Made by a program: the position numbers and the translations under genes. DNA of 64,000 bases, from contig CADCGK010000002.1 in the NCBI GenBank assembly GCA_902800965.1, positions 124,001 to 188,000 of the forward strand, written 5' to 3'. Shown here in pieces: positions 17,545 through 25,453 of this stretch (position 1 is the first letter of the stretch; each line of letters opens with the position of its first letter). The notes under the pieces are model-generated. The model saw only the letters and a program-made list of their open reading frames with translations. It had not been told where the DNA came from and ran no database searches. Source of the stretch: an uncultured Bacteroidia bacterium. Lineage in GTDB: Bacteria > Bacteroidota > Bacteroidia > Bacteroidales > F082.

Positions 17545-19379
17545 TTCTTCTTCTTTTTGATGGAATAATTAATGACTCCCTTCATCATGCGTTCTTCCAC
17601 ATTGGGACGTTCCGAATAACCCTTGATGTATTTTTCCATCATCAATGAAGCAATCGGGGCGGCCCATGTAGAACCATATCCACCATTTTCAATGATGATT
17701 GACAAGGCAATCTTGGGATCTTCAACCGGTGCAAAGGCAATGAAAATGGAGTGGTTGTCTCCATGAGGATTTTGAGCCGTTCCCGTCTTGCCACCGGCAG
17801 AAATGCCTGGGATCCTGGAGCCACGGGCCGTACCCGCCCCTCCTTCAAACACGCTCTTCATGCCAGCCTTGATCACCTTGAAGTGACGTTCTTCAATACC
17901 CGTCTCCATTCTCGTGGTCATCTTCTCAGGGATTGCCGTTGAATCGCCGAAAGAACGGATCAGGTGCGGCGGGTAATAGTAGCCCTCGTTGGCTATCAAG
18001 GCTGCGATGTTAGCCAATTGCAGTGGGGTAACCAGAATCTCTCCCTGGCCAATGCCCAGCGAGCGGATGGTCACGGAATTCCAACTACCCGCATACATCT
18101 TGTCATAATACTCGCGCGACGGGATATTACCCGGTCTTTCGTAGGGAATATCTGTATCGAACTTATGTCCCAAGCCGAGCTTATAAGTCATCTGATGCCA
18201 ATATTCATAACCTTTCTTGATATTGCCGAACTTGGGATTGTTGATGGTAGTCTTGAAAGCTTCGTAGAAATACGGGTTGCAGGAGTTCTCGATAGCGTTA
18301 GCCAAGTCGGGGGAGCCGCCATGATGGTGGGTACATTTGATAGGCGTAGTGCCAGGTCCATTGCATCGGAAATGAGTGGCTGGAGTGATACTACCACTTT
18401 GGAGGGCGATCAGGCCGTTTACCATTTTAAACGTAGATCCTGGAGGATAAGTTCCGCTGATGGCCCGGTTGAGCAAAGGCTTCATGGGGTCTTGCAAGAG
18501 CTCGGCATAATGCTGTCCACGGACACGTCCCACGAGCAGGTTCGGGTCATACGAAGGGCTGGTAACAAAAGCAAGGATCTGGCCTGTTTTAGGTTCGATG
18601 GCGACAATGGAGCCTATCTTCCCTTTCATCAGCGCCTCGCCGTATGCCTGCAACTCTGCGTCCATCCCAAGATAGACATCCTTTCCAGGCACTGGCAACG
18701 AGTCCAACATGCCATCCAGATAGCTACCCTTCTCGCGGTTATGCACATCCACCATCACTACCTTCAAGCCTTTTTTCCCTCGCAATTCCTTCTCATAGAA
18801 CTTCTCAATACCCGATTTGCCAATATAGTCGCCTCTTCTGTAATAGGGATCGGACTCCAATTCATCTTTGTCAACCTCGCCGATATCACCCAGCGTATGA
18901 GCCGCGATGGCATTGGGGTAATGTCGGAGCGTACGGGTTTGGAAGTAGAAACCCGGGAAACGGTACAAGATCTCGCCAATATGGGCATAATCCTCTTTTG
19001 AGATCTGGGCGAGAAACACCGAAGCCTTGATACGGGAATAGTTCTTTGCTTTCGCAAAACGCTCTTCGTAGCTCTCGCGGGTGATGTTCAGAAGCCGGCA
19101 AAACTCGAGGGTGTCAATATCCTTGACTTGCCCAGGCACCACCATAAGATCATACACCGCCTCATTATACACCAGCAACTTTCCATTCCGGTCGAACACT
19201 TTGCCACGAGCCGGGTATTGGGTGACATAACGAAGCACATTGTTGTCAGCTGATTGTTTCAGTTCCTTGTCAAGAACTTGTAACGAAAACAATTTCAATA
19301 GATAAACCACTCCCACAACGACAAAAATGCCGATGATCACGTACTGTCGTTTGGCAAGATTTCTATTAGTGTTATACAT
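17541..19379 (-). CDS. mrdA: Penicillin-binding protein 2 (elongation transpeptidase)
   Basis: 612 residues from the ATG at 19379. That start gives a short cytoplasmic tail, one TM segment (QYVIIGIFVVVGVVYLLKLF) and a -7 box just upstream; a longer in-frame reading would run into the divergent promoter. The PBP dimerisation domain follows (RGKVFDRNGKLLVYNEAVYD). The transpeptidase domain has SxxK in PPGSTFKMV, SxN in NSCNPYFY, and KTG in GGKTGTAQ. It crosslinks peptidoglycan during lateral wall growth, working with RodA encoded next to it with a 4-base overlap. Confidence 0.92.
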   Translation of the reverse strand: MYNTNRNLAKRQYVIIGIFVVVGVVYLLKLFSLQVLDKELKQSADNNVLRYVTQYPARGKVFDRNGKLLVYNEAVYDLMVVPGQVKDIDTLEFCRLLNITRESYEERFAKAKNYSRIKASVFLAQISKEDYAHIGEILYRFPGFYFQTRTLRHYPNAIAAHTLGDIGEVDKDELESDPYYRRGDYIGKSGIEKFYEKELRGKKGLKVVMVDVHNREKGSYLDGMLDSLPVPGKDVYLGMDAELQAYGEALMKGKIGSIVAIEPKTGQILAFVTSPSYDPNLLVGRVRGQHYAELLQDPMKPLLNRAISGTYPPGSTFKMVNGLIALQSGSITPATHFRCNGPGTTPIKCTHHHGGSPDLANAIENSCNPYFYEAFKTTINNPKFGNIKKGYEYWHQMTYKLGLGHKFDTDIPYERPGNIPSREYYDKMYAGSWNSVTIRSLGIGQGEILVTPLQLANIAALIANEGYYYPPHLIRSFGDSTAIPEKMTTRMETGIEERHFKVIKAGMKSVFEGGAGTARGSRIPGISAGGKTGTAQNPHGDNHSIFIAFAPVEDPKIALSIIIENGGYGSTWAAPIASLMMEKYIKGYSERPNVEERMMKGVINYSIKKKKK

Positions 19380-19394
19380 GCTAGTTTCCCTTTG

Positions 19395-19402
19395 CAAAAG
19401 TA
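19395..19402 (-). promoter_or_regulatory. -7 promoter box for the mrdA-rodA operon
   Basis: TACTTTTG on the minus strand, 15 bases upstream of the mrdA start. It is divergent from the gldH-like promoter at 19445-19452. Confidence 0.6.
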
Positions 19403-19444
19403 ACCTTTTTTTCATAAAGTAGGGGTTCGTAAAAAAAAAGATTG

Positions 19445-19452
19445 TATCTTTG
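19445..19452 (+). promoter_or_regulatory. -7 promoter box for the GldH-like gene and EPS export genes
   Basis: TATCTTTG fits TAnnTTTG, 17 bases before the GldH-like start. No other clear box is seen before the wza-like gene, so this promoter may serve the whole 19.5-24.7 kb run. Confidence 0.6.
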
Positions 19453-19469
19453 CCTGCTAATACCTCCTT

Positions 19470-19934
19470 ATGAGAAAATATCTGTTGATAATCGGCGTAG
19501 TTTTGATAGGTTTGAGTTCCTGTCATTCAGATAAAAACGAGGGAACGTTGTTATCAAGGACGTTCCCGACCCAAAGCTGGGAACGCTTTGATTTTGTCAA
19601 AGCTGAAATCGACCTGAAAAAACCCACAACCTATAACTTGGTTCTGAGTGTCTCTTTCGATCCTTCTTATGTTCAAGATTACCTGTCGGTGGTTTTCACG
19701 GTATTTGACAATGACGACCATCCACTTCGCACAAAGGGGTATAAATTCAATTTGAAGGAAAAGGATGGCTCTTGGAAATCGTCTTTGACCGATGGCAGTT
19801 ATCATTTCTCATTCCCAATCAACAGTGAACTGAGCATCAACGAACCCGGCAAATACACTTTCCAATTGGAAAACCGAATGCCCATCACGCCTTTATCAGG
19901 CATTAATTCAGTCGAGATTGTCAACACCAAATGA
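19470..19934 (+). CDS. GldH-like gliding motility lipoprotein
   Basis: 154 residues. The signal MRKYLLIIGVVLIGLSSC ends in a lipobox Cys. The remainder is a single beta-sandwich-like domain with the pattern of GldH (SWERFDFVKAEIDL, YSVxF-type strands, KYTFQLENRMPITPLSGI). GldH is a lipoprotein needed for gliding in Flavobacterium and present in many non-gliding Bacteroidota; its exact role is not settled. It sits between the elongasome genes and the polysaccharide-export genes, 32 bases before the latter. Assignment rests on pattern and size, so moderate certainty. Confidence 0.65.
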   Translation: MRKYLLIIGVVLIGLSSCHSDKNEGTLLSRTFPTQSWERFDFVKAEIDLKKPTTYNLVLSVSFDPSYVQDYLSVVFTVFDNDDHPLRTKGYKFNLKEKDGSWKSSLTDGSYHFSFPINSELSINEPGKYTFQLENRMPITPLSGINSVEIVNTK

Positions 19935-19966
19935 AACAAACCAGAAAATCAGAAAAGCTTTAGTAT

Positions 19967-20761
19967 ATGAAACATTCATTATTTCGTCTTAGTTTGATCG
20001 CCGTCATTGGCGCATTAGCCTTTTCTTCTTGTGTTTCACAGAAAAAAGTGCTGCTTTTGAAAGAGCTTCAGATGGCTGAGCAAAACAAATCCATTGAATA
20101 TCGAAACGAGCGCAGCCTCAACTATAAAATCCAGCCGGGTGACAACCTGTACATCAAGGCCATCAACATCATCGACGAGCGAAACTCGAATGTGCTGAAT
20201 GGAGAGTCTTCGCGTTACTCAATGGGTTCCGACGCCTCCATCTACTTGAACTCATACACAGTAAATGAGCAAGGCTATTTGGATTATCCTTTAACGGGTT
20301 TGGTTCAGGTCAAGAACCTCACTGTAGAGCAGGTGAAAGACAAACTACAGACAGAGCTTTCCAAGTTCATCAAAGAAACCGCTTTGATCGTCAAGTTGTC
20401 CAATTTCGATTTGACCATCATCGGAGAGGTTGCCAAACCGGGCAAATACAAGGTCTATCAAACAGAAATAAGCCTCCTCGAAGCCGTTGCCATGGCAGGC
20501 AACTTCACCAACTTCTCCAAGACTTCCAATGTCAAAATCGTTCGCCGTACCAACAATGGAAGCGAGGTCATAAAAGTCGATCTCGGCAAAGCCGACATTC
20601 TCAGTTCTCCCTACTATTATTTAAAGCCCAACGACATCGTTTATGTAGAGCCTTTAAAGATCAAACGTTGGGGCTTCTCAACCTTCCCATATTCCACAGT
20701 GCTGTCCATCCTTTCTTTGGGCGCAACCATTTTTGCTTTGTATTACAGATATAAAGATTAA
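19967..20761 (+). CDS. Polysaccharide biosynthesis/export protein (Wza-like lipoprotein)
   Basis: 264 residues with a lipobox (ALAFSSCVSQKK). The Poly_export domain is at about 48-150 (YKIQPGDNLYIKAINI; EQGYLDYPLTGLVQVKNLT) and a SLBB domain at about 150-225 (LTIIGEVAKPGKYKVYQTE; NDIVYVEPLKIKRWG). A C-terminal hydrophobic segment (about 236-258) probably serves as membrane anchor. It would form the outer-membrane channel for capsule or exopolysaccharide, paired with the Wzc-like kinase encoded 5 bases downstream. Confidence 0.9.
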   Translation: MKHSLFRLSLIAVIGALAFSSCVSQKKVLLLKELQMAEQNKSIEYRNERSLNYKIQPGDNLYIKAINIIDERNSNVLNGESSRYSMGSDASIYLNSYTVNEQGYLDYPLTGLVQVKNLTVEQVKDKLQTELSKFIKETALIVKLSNFDLTIIGEVAKPGKYKVYQTEISLLEAVAMAGNFTNFSKTSNVKIVRRTNNGSEVIKVDLGKADILSSPYYYLKPNDIVYVEPLKIKRWGFSTFPYSTVLSILSLGATIFALYYRYKD

Positions 20762-20766
20762 ACGAT

Positions 20767-23247
20767 ATGAGCAACCCACAAGAAGCCGTTTCACGCGGTA
20801 CGAATAAAGACGAACAATCCGTCGATATCAAAGCGCTGGTCTATACTTTTCTCAGCAATTGGTATTGGTTTTTCATTTCCGTAGTCATAGCCCTAGGATT
20901 GGGATGGCTGTACAACCATTACAAGACCCCTCAATACCAAGTCGCAGGTACTGTGTTGATCAAAGACCAGAAGTCAAGACTGGATCCCACTTCCATTATG
21001 ACTGGCCATTATTACGGCAACTATGAGAATCTTGACAATGAGCTCGCCATCTTGAAATCATACAGTCTATGCGAAAGGGTTGTCAAAAAGATGCAGCTGG
21101 AGGTTTCCTATTATGACAACAGTAGCTTCAGAGCGACTGAATTATATAAGAATGCCCCATTTGAGATTGAATTCGACAAAGAGATCCCTCAAGCTGTTGG
21201 TCTGGTGTACAACATAGTATTTGACGGCGATATGGTATCGATTCAAGCCGAATCGGAAGGCTTTTCTCAATACGACTACGCCAATGAACAATTCGTTGCC
21301 TCTAGCGGAGAAAAAATAAAAATCAGCGGTAATTACCCAACAGAAGACTGGATTGATACAGGCTACAACCGCTTCCGCATTGTCAAAAGCCCGACCTACA
21401 AGCCTGAGAGTGATGACGGACGCAAATTGTCGTTCGTGTTTACGGACTATTTGACCATGGTGAACCGGATGAATTTCACCGCCTCCAGCATCAGCAAGCA
21501 GGCCTCGGTGGTATCCATCTCCATGATAGGCCCCAACCGCAGAAAGATGGTGGAATTCATCAATGCTTTGATGACCGAATACGTGAACCGTGGCTTGGAG
21601 ACCAAAAACCAAGTCTCGGAAAATACCATTGAGTTCATCGACCAACAGTTGGAACTTACCGAGCAATCCCTCGACAAAGCTGAAATTGAATTGCAGGATT
21701 TCCGCGCCTCCCATGACCTCACCAACCTCAATGCCCAATCGCAACAGGTAATCACAACCTCGCAGAAACTGGAGCAGGATCATGCAACCATGCTGGTGAA
21801 CATGCAGTACTACAAACGCCTGCAAAACTATATGATTGCCAACATCGACAATCCCGACAACCTTGCCGCTCCTTCTGCCATGGGTATCAACGACCCCTTG
21901 CTGAACAAATTGGTACAAGATCTAGTCAACCTCAACCAACAAAAAGCCACCCAGCTCTTAACCCTGACAGAACAGCACCCCACCATCGTCAAACTCGACG
22001 AACAAATTGCCACCACCAAAAGAACACTTGTCGAAAACATCAATAACTTGGTGGAGAACGAACAGTTAAGAATCAACGATATTGAAAGACGCATTAAGAA
22101 AATCGAATCCGAAGCCAGGAACCTGCCTCAGAAAGAGCGCAACCTGATTCGATATCAGCGTAAATTTACCTTAAGTCAGGAAACCTACAACTACCTGATG
22201 CAGCGCCGTGCAGAAGCACAGATCATCAAAGCTTCAAACACCGCCGATAACGAGATCCTGGACATCGCCAGAGTCACTCGCGCCCGCCGCGTCGCCCCGA
22301 GAAACGCTATGAATCTCCTGGTTGCCTTGATCATTGGCTTGCTGATACCAGCGCTCATCTTGTTCTTGAAGGACTTCTTCAACGTCAAGGTGCAAAGCCG
22401 TAAAGATATCGAAAACGCAACGGACTTCCCGATCATCGGACAGATCGGACAAGTTAACGGAAACAATCCCCTCGTGGTTATTGACAACCCCAAGTCACCC
22501 ATCGCTGAAGCTTTCCGTTCCGTCCGTACCAATATCGACTTCATCACCCAAGGCAAAGAAAAGAGCACCATATTGGTCACAGGCGATATGCAGAGTGTGG
22601 GTAAGACCTTCAACAGCATCAACATCGCCTCGATTTACGCCTTGTATGGCAAAAAGACCTTGTTGCTTGGTTTCGACTTGCGCAAACCCAAGCTGTTCCA
22701 AGAGTTTGGTTTGTCAAACAGCGTGGGTCTGAGTTCCTACATGAGCAACAAGAACACCTTGGATGAAGTCATCCAACCTTCAGGCAAGCTCGACAGCCTT
22801 GACATCATCACCTCTGGACCAATTCCACCCAATCCTGCAGAATTGATCGCATCCAAGCGCACCGACGAGCTCTTCCAGGAACTGAAGGAAAGGTACGATT
22901 ACATCGTCATCGACACCCCACCATTGGGCCTTGTCACTGACGCCTTCCTGCTGATGAAGCACTCCGACGCCAACATCTATATTGTCCGTCAAGGCACCAC
23001 CGACAAGAACATCTTCGCCACCATCATCAAGGATATTGAGAGCCGCGGCCTGAAGGTGAACATTGTTGTCAATGGCATCCATCAAGAAGGTGGTTATGGA
23101 TACGGCAAGTATAATTACGGATATGGCTATGGTTATGGATACGGCTATGGATACGGCCACCGTAAAGGATATGGAGAGGAGAACGAAGGATACTATTCGT
23201 ATGACGACGACAATAAAGGTAAAAAAAGACATCATCGTAGCAGCTAA
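20767..23247 (+). CDS. Polysaccharide co-polymerase / BY-kinase (Wzc-like tyrosine autokinase)
   Basis: 826 residues. Wzz domain with TM1 at about 33-50, a long periplasmic coiled-coil region (about 270-470), a GNVR-like block, and TM2 at about 516-537. The cytoplasmic BY-kinase domain (about 575-770) has Walker A-type GDMQSVGKTF, Walker A' LLLGFDLRKPK and Walker B YIVIDTPPLG. The C-terminal tail is an exceptionally Tyr/Gly-rich run of YGYGYG type followed by a Tyr/Asp and Lys/His tail; these tyrosines are the presumed autophosphorylation cluster that controls chain length and export. It acts with the Wza-like protein upstream. No glycosyltransferases or Wzx/Wzy genes lie nearby. Confidence 0.92.
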   Translation: MSNPQEAVSRGTNKDEQSVDIKALVYTFLSNWYWFFISVVIALGLGWLYNHYKTPQYQVAGTVLIKDQKSRLDPTSIMTGHYYGNYENLDNELAILKSYSLCERVVKKMQLEVSYYDNSSFRATELYKNAPFEIEFDKEIPQAVGLVYNIVFDGDMVSIQAESEGFSQYDYANEQFVASSGEKIKISGNYPTEDWIDTGYNRFRIVKSPTYKPESDDGRKLSFVFTDYLTMVNRMNFTASSISKQASVVSISMIGPNRRKMVEFINALMTEYVNRGLETKNQVSENTIEFIDQQLELTEQSLDKAEIELQDFRASHDLTNLNAQSQQVITTSQKLEQDHATMLVNMQYYKRLQNYMIANIDNPDNLAAPSAMGINDPLLNKLVQDLVNLNQQKATQLLTLTEQHPTIVKLDEQIATTKRTLVENINNLVENEQLRINDIERRIKKIESEARNLPQKERNLIRYQRKFTLSQETYNYLMQRRAEAQIIKASNTADNEILDIARVTRARRVAPRNAMNLLVALIIGLLIPALILFLKDFFNVKVQSRKDIENATDFPIIGQIGQVNGNNPLVVIDNPKSPIAEAFRSVRTNIDFITQGKEKSTILVTGDMQSVGKTFNSINIASIYALYGKKTLLLGFDLRKPKLFQEFGLSNSVGLSSYMSNKNTLDEVIQPSGKLDSLDIITSGPIPPNPAELIASKRTDELFQELKERYDYIVIDTPPLGLVTDAFLLMKHSDANIYIVRQGTTDKNIFATIIKDIESRGLKVNIVVNGIHQEGGYGYGKYNYGYGYGYGYGYGYGHRKGYGEENEGYYSYDDDNKGKKRHHRSS
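23090..23170 (+). repeat. In-gene TAYGGN repeat encoding the Gly-Tyr tail
   Basis: The 3' part of the Wzc-like gene is built of near-tandem TATGG/TACGG hexamers encoding alternating Gly and Tyr, roughly ten units with some replaced by Lys, Asn or His codons. Repeats like this can expand or shrink by slippage in steps of two residues without breaking the frame. Confidence 0.7.
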
Positions 23248-23252
23248 TCGAT

Positions 23253-23780
23253 ATGGCATCGTCTGACAAATTGCCATGGTATGCCCTTTACGTTCATTCA
23301 AGAGCTGAGAAAAAGGTTTACGCCCGAATCATTGAGATGGGTTTTGAAGCGTACCTTCCTCTTGTAACTAGAATGAAAGTCTGGAGCGACAGGATTAAAA
23401 AGGTGGAAGAGCCTTTGTTTAAGTCCTACTTATTTGTCAGAACTGACATAAAACAGCAATATGATATCGTGTCCATACCGGGAGTAACGAAGTTCGTGTG
23501 TTTTGAAAGAAAGGCTGTCGTTGTGCCAGAAAACCAAATCATTGCCATAAAAAGGTATTGTGAGGATTATACGGATGAAGAGAAAGCAACGGAGAACATT
23601 GAACTCCACGAAGGGCAGTTGGTCAGGATAACACGCGGCGAGATGATGGGACTTGTGGGAAGATTGGCATCGTTCAACAATAAAAAACGACTGATCGTCT
23701 ATATTGAATCCGTGGGACAATACCTACCCATTAACGTCGCCCGCAATAAAGTTGAGCCGGTGTATGAGAAGACAGTATGA
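23253..23780 (+). CDS. UpxY/NusG-like transcription antiterminator
   Basis: 175 residues. The NGN (NusG N-terminal) domain is at about 8-110 (WYALYVHSRAEKKVYARI; GFEAYLPLVTRMKVWSDR; PLFKSYLFVRTD) and a KOW motif at about 125-160 (LHEGQLVRITRGEMMGLVG). This is the loop UpxY type, which in Bacteroides lets RNA polymerase read through the leader of a capsule operon. UpxY is normally the first gene of its locus; here it is third, 5 bases after the kinase stop, with no glycan synthesis genes after it. It may act on a distant glycan locus. Confidence 0.88.
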   Translation: MASSDKLPWYALYVHSRAEKKVYARIIEMGFEAYLPLVTRMKVWSDRIKKVEEPLFKSYLFVRTDIKQQYDIVSIPGVTKFVCFERKAVVVPENQIIAIKRYCEDYTDEEKATENIELHEGQLVRITRGEMMGLVGRLASFNNKKRLIVYIESVGQYLPINVARNKVEPVYEKTV

Positions 23781-23811
23781 AAAACAAATGTTAAACTAAG
23801 ATACTAGAAAA

Positions 23812-24726
23812 ATGAACACAGAAAGAGCATCGTCCAAAAAATCCAAGGGGTGGATTTACGCCATCATTGGCCTCTTGGCACTCATCATCATCGGATTGTC
23901 ATGCTGGCTGATTTCGCTCAAGAGCAATCTCAACGTTCTGGAAAGCGAAAAAGAGCAACAAAGAGCTGATTTCCAAGCCGAAGTTGACAGTCTGCTTCGT
24001 GTACACAACGAACTGAAAGAAAACTATGGTGAACTCAGCAGCCAGTTGGCTGAAAAAGACAGTATCATCCAAGCTGATGCCGTGGAAATCAAGAAACTGT
24101 TGGATTCTCAATGGGATTATAACAGAATCAAGAAGAAAGTATCTGAACTACAAGTCATTTCACAAAGATACGTTCACCAGCTTGATTCCTTGTACGTCGT
24201 AAACCAGGAATTGAAAGAAGAGAACGAGCGTATTAGAGAAGAGGTGCAGGAAGAACGCAAACAAAACAGGAACCTCCAACGCCAGAAGGATGAACTGACC
24301 AACAAAGTGAATTTGGCCACTGTCCTTCGTATCTACAACCTCTCCGCCGACGCAGTGCGTTTCAAAGGTGGCAGCCACGAGACCGAAACTGACAAGGCAG
24401 GCAGAGCAGAACGTATCCGTGTGAAATTCACATTGGGACAGAATGATTTGGTTGACGCCGGTTCGAAAGTCTTTTACCTCCGTATCGCCGACCCGTCCAA
24501 GAGCATCATCTGCAAAGGCACGGGCGACGATTATGCCTTCAAGTATAACGGCGAAATGCTTCAATACACCGAGAAGATCAACGTGAACTACGACAACAAG
24601 GAAAAAGAAGTCAGCGCCTATTACATCAAGCCGTCAGGCCAGGAATTTCAGCCCGGTTATTACTTTGTTGATGTTTATGACAACAACAACAATTTGGTTG
24701 GCCAAACATCTTTCAACCTGAGATAA
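23812..24726 (+). CDS. Single-pass membrane coiled-coil protein of unknown function
   Basis: 304 residues: a short Lys/Ser-rich cytoplasmic start, one TM segment (about 14-35), a long coiled coil (about 40-165), then a C-terminal beta-rich domain (about 168-304; for example VLRIYNLSADAVRF, KVFYLRIADP, GYYFVDVYDNNNNLVG). The layout suggests an inner-membrane anchor with a periplasmic stalk and sandwich domain. Similar proteins occur in Bacteroidota, but I know no name or function. It follows the UpxY gene by 31 bases on the same strand and may belong to the export operon. Confidence 0.65.
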   Translation: MNTERASSKKSKGWIYAIIGLLALIIIGLSCWLISLKSNLNVLESEKEQQRADFQAEVDSLLRVHNELKENYGELSSQLAEKDSIIQADAVEIKKLLDSQWDYNRIKKKVSELQVISQRYVHQLDSLYVVNQELKEENERIREEVQEERKQNRNLQRQKDELTNKVNLATVLRIYNLSADAVRFKGGSHETETDKAGRAERIRVKFTLGQNDLVDAGSKVFYLRIADPSKSIICKGTGDDYAFKYNGEMLQYTEKINVNYDNKEKEVSAYYIKPSGQEFQPGYYFVDVYDNNNNLVGQTSFNLR

Positions 24727-24727
24727 C

Positions 24728-25453
24728 TCAACGAAGGACTTCCTTCAACACTTCATGCGACTGCAAACCCTTGAACACTGGGGCATGCAGTCGCATGAAT
24801 GTTATGATACCATCAAGGAGATTATTGCGCTGCAAGCCATTCATAACCAAAGACGAGAGATCGTCAATACCCCGATTCAACAAGCAAGACAAAGTCCTGC
24901 TTTCTTCTTGCTGAAGATAGTATTGATGCGGCGGCGTTGCCATTACAAATTGGCCTTCCATCATATCAAAAAACGCATGCTCGTGATAGTTGGACTGTGG
25001 ATAAAAGCCCAAGAACCTGCTCAATTCCAACGTGAAATACAACGGAAAGTTAGCATAACCCGTTTCAACAAGATCCAGCCATACCACGGATTGAAAGACA
25101 AACTGATAAAGACCCTCATTACGTTCCTGTTGGGTCAGCGTATGGGAAAGTAGTTCAGAAAGATACATGAGAATGGCGCTTTTGTTCATCTCATTAGGTA
25201 TTGACTGATAGGCATACAGCACTTCGGAATCTTTCATGAAAGCAAGACCACTCCGACTGGGTTTTCCGCTTTGCACAAAACGCAAAAATGTCATCGGTTG
25301 AAAGAAAGCGATACGGTTTCTAGATGTTTTTCCCCTCACACCTTTAACCATATACGATTGAAGTCCCCCATCACGTGTATAAATCCTTACAATAAGGCTT
25401 GAATCGCCGTACCGTATGGACTGTAGGACGAAACCTTGGATTTTGTCTTCCAT
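24728..25453 (-). CDS. recO: DNA repair protein RecO
   Basis: 241 residues, normal for RecO. The OB-fold N-terminus is recognisable (GFVLQSIRYGDSSLIVRIYTRDGGLQSYMVKG as two strands with the Gly-rich turn) and is followed by a helical domain. RecO anneals SSB-coated single strands and loads RecA with RecR in RecF-pathway repair. The zinc-finger cysteines found in some bacterial RecO proteins are absent, as in other Bacteroidota. It overlaps the stop of the porZ gene by one base, so the two are co-transcribed. Confidence 0.88.
   Translation of the reverse strand: MEDKIQGFVLQSIRYGDSSLIVRIYTRDGGLQSYMVKGVRGKTSRNRIAFFQPMTFLRFVQSGKPSRSGLAFMKDSEVLYAYQSIPNEMNKSAILMYLSELLSHTLTQQERNEGLYQFVFQSVVWLDLVETGYANFPLYFTLELSRFLGFYPQSNYHEHAFFDMMEGQFVMATPPHQYYLQQEESRTLSCLLNRGIDDLSSLVMNGLQRNNLLDGIITFMRLHAPVFKGLQSHEVLKEVLR

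Noticed and set aside
17964..19001. Long plus-strand frame opposite the PBP2 gene
   Set aside because: It lies wholly within mrdA, whose transpeptidase motifs are intact; the plus frame has no recognisable domain or promoter.
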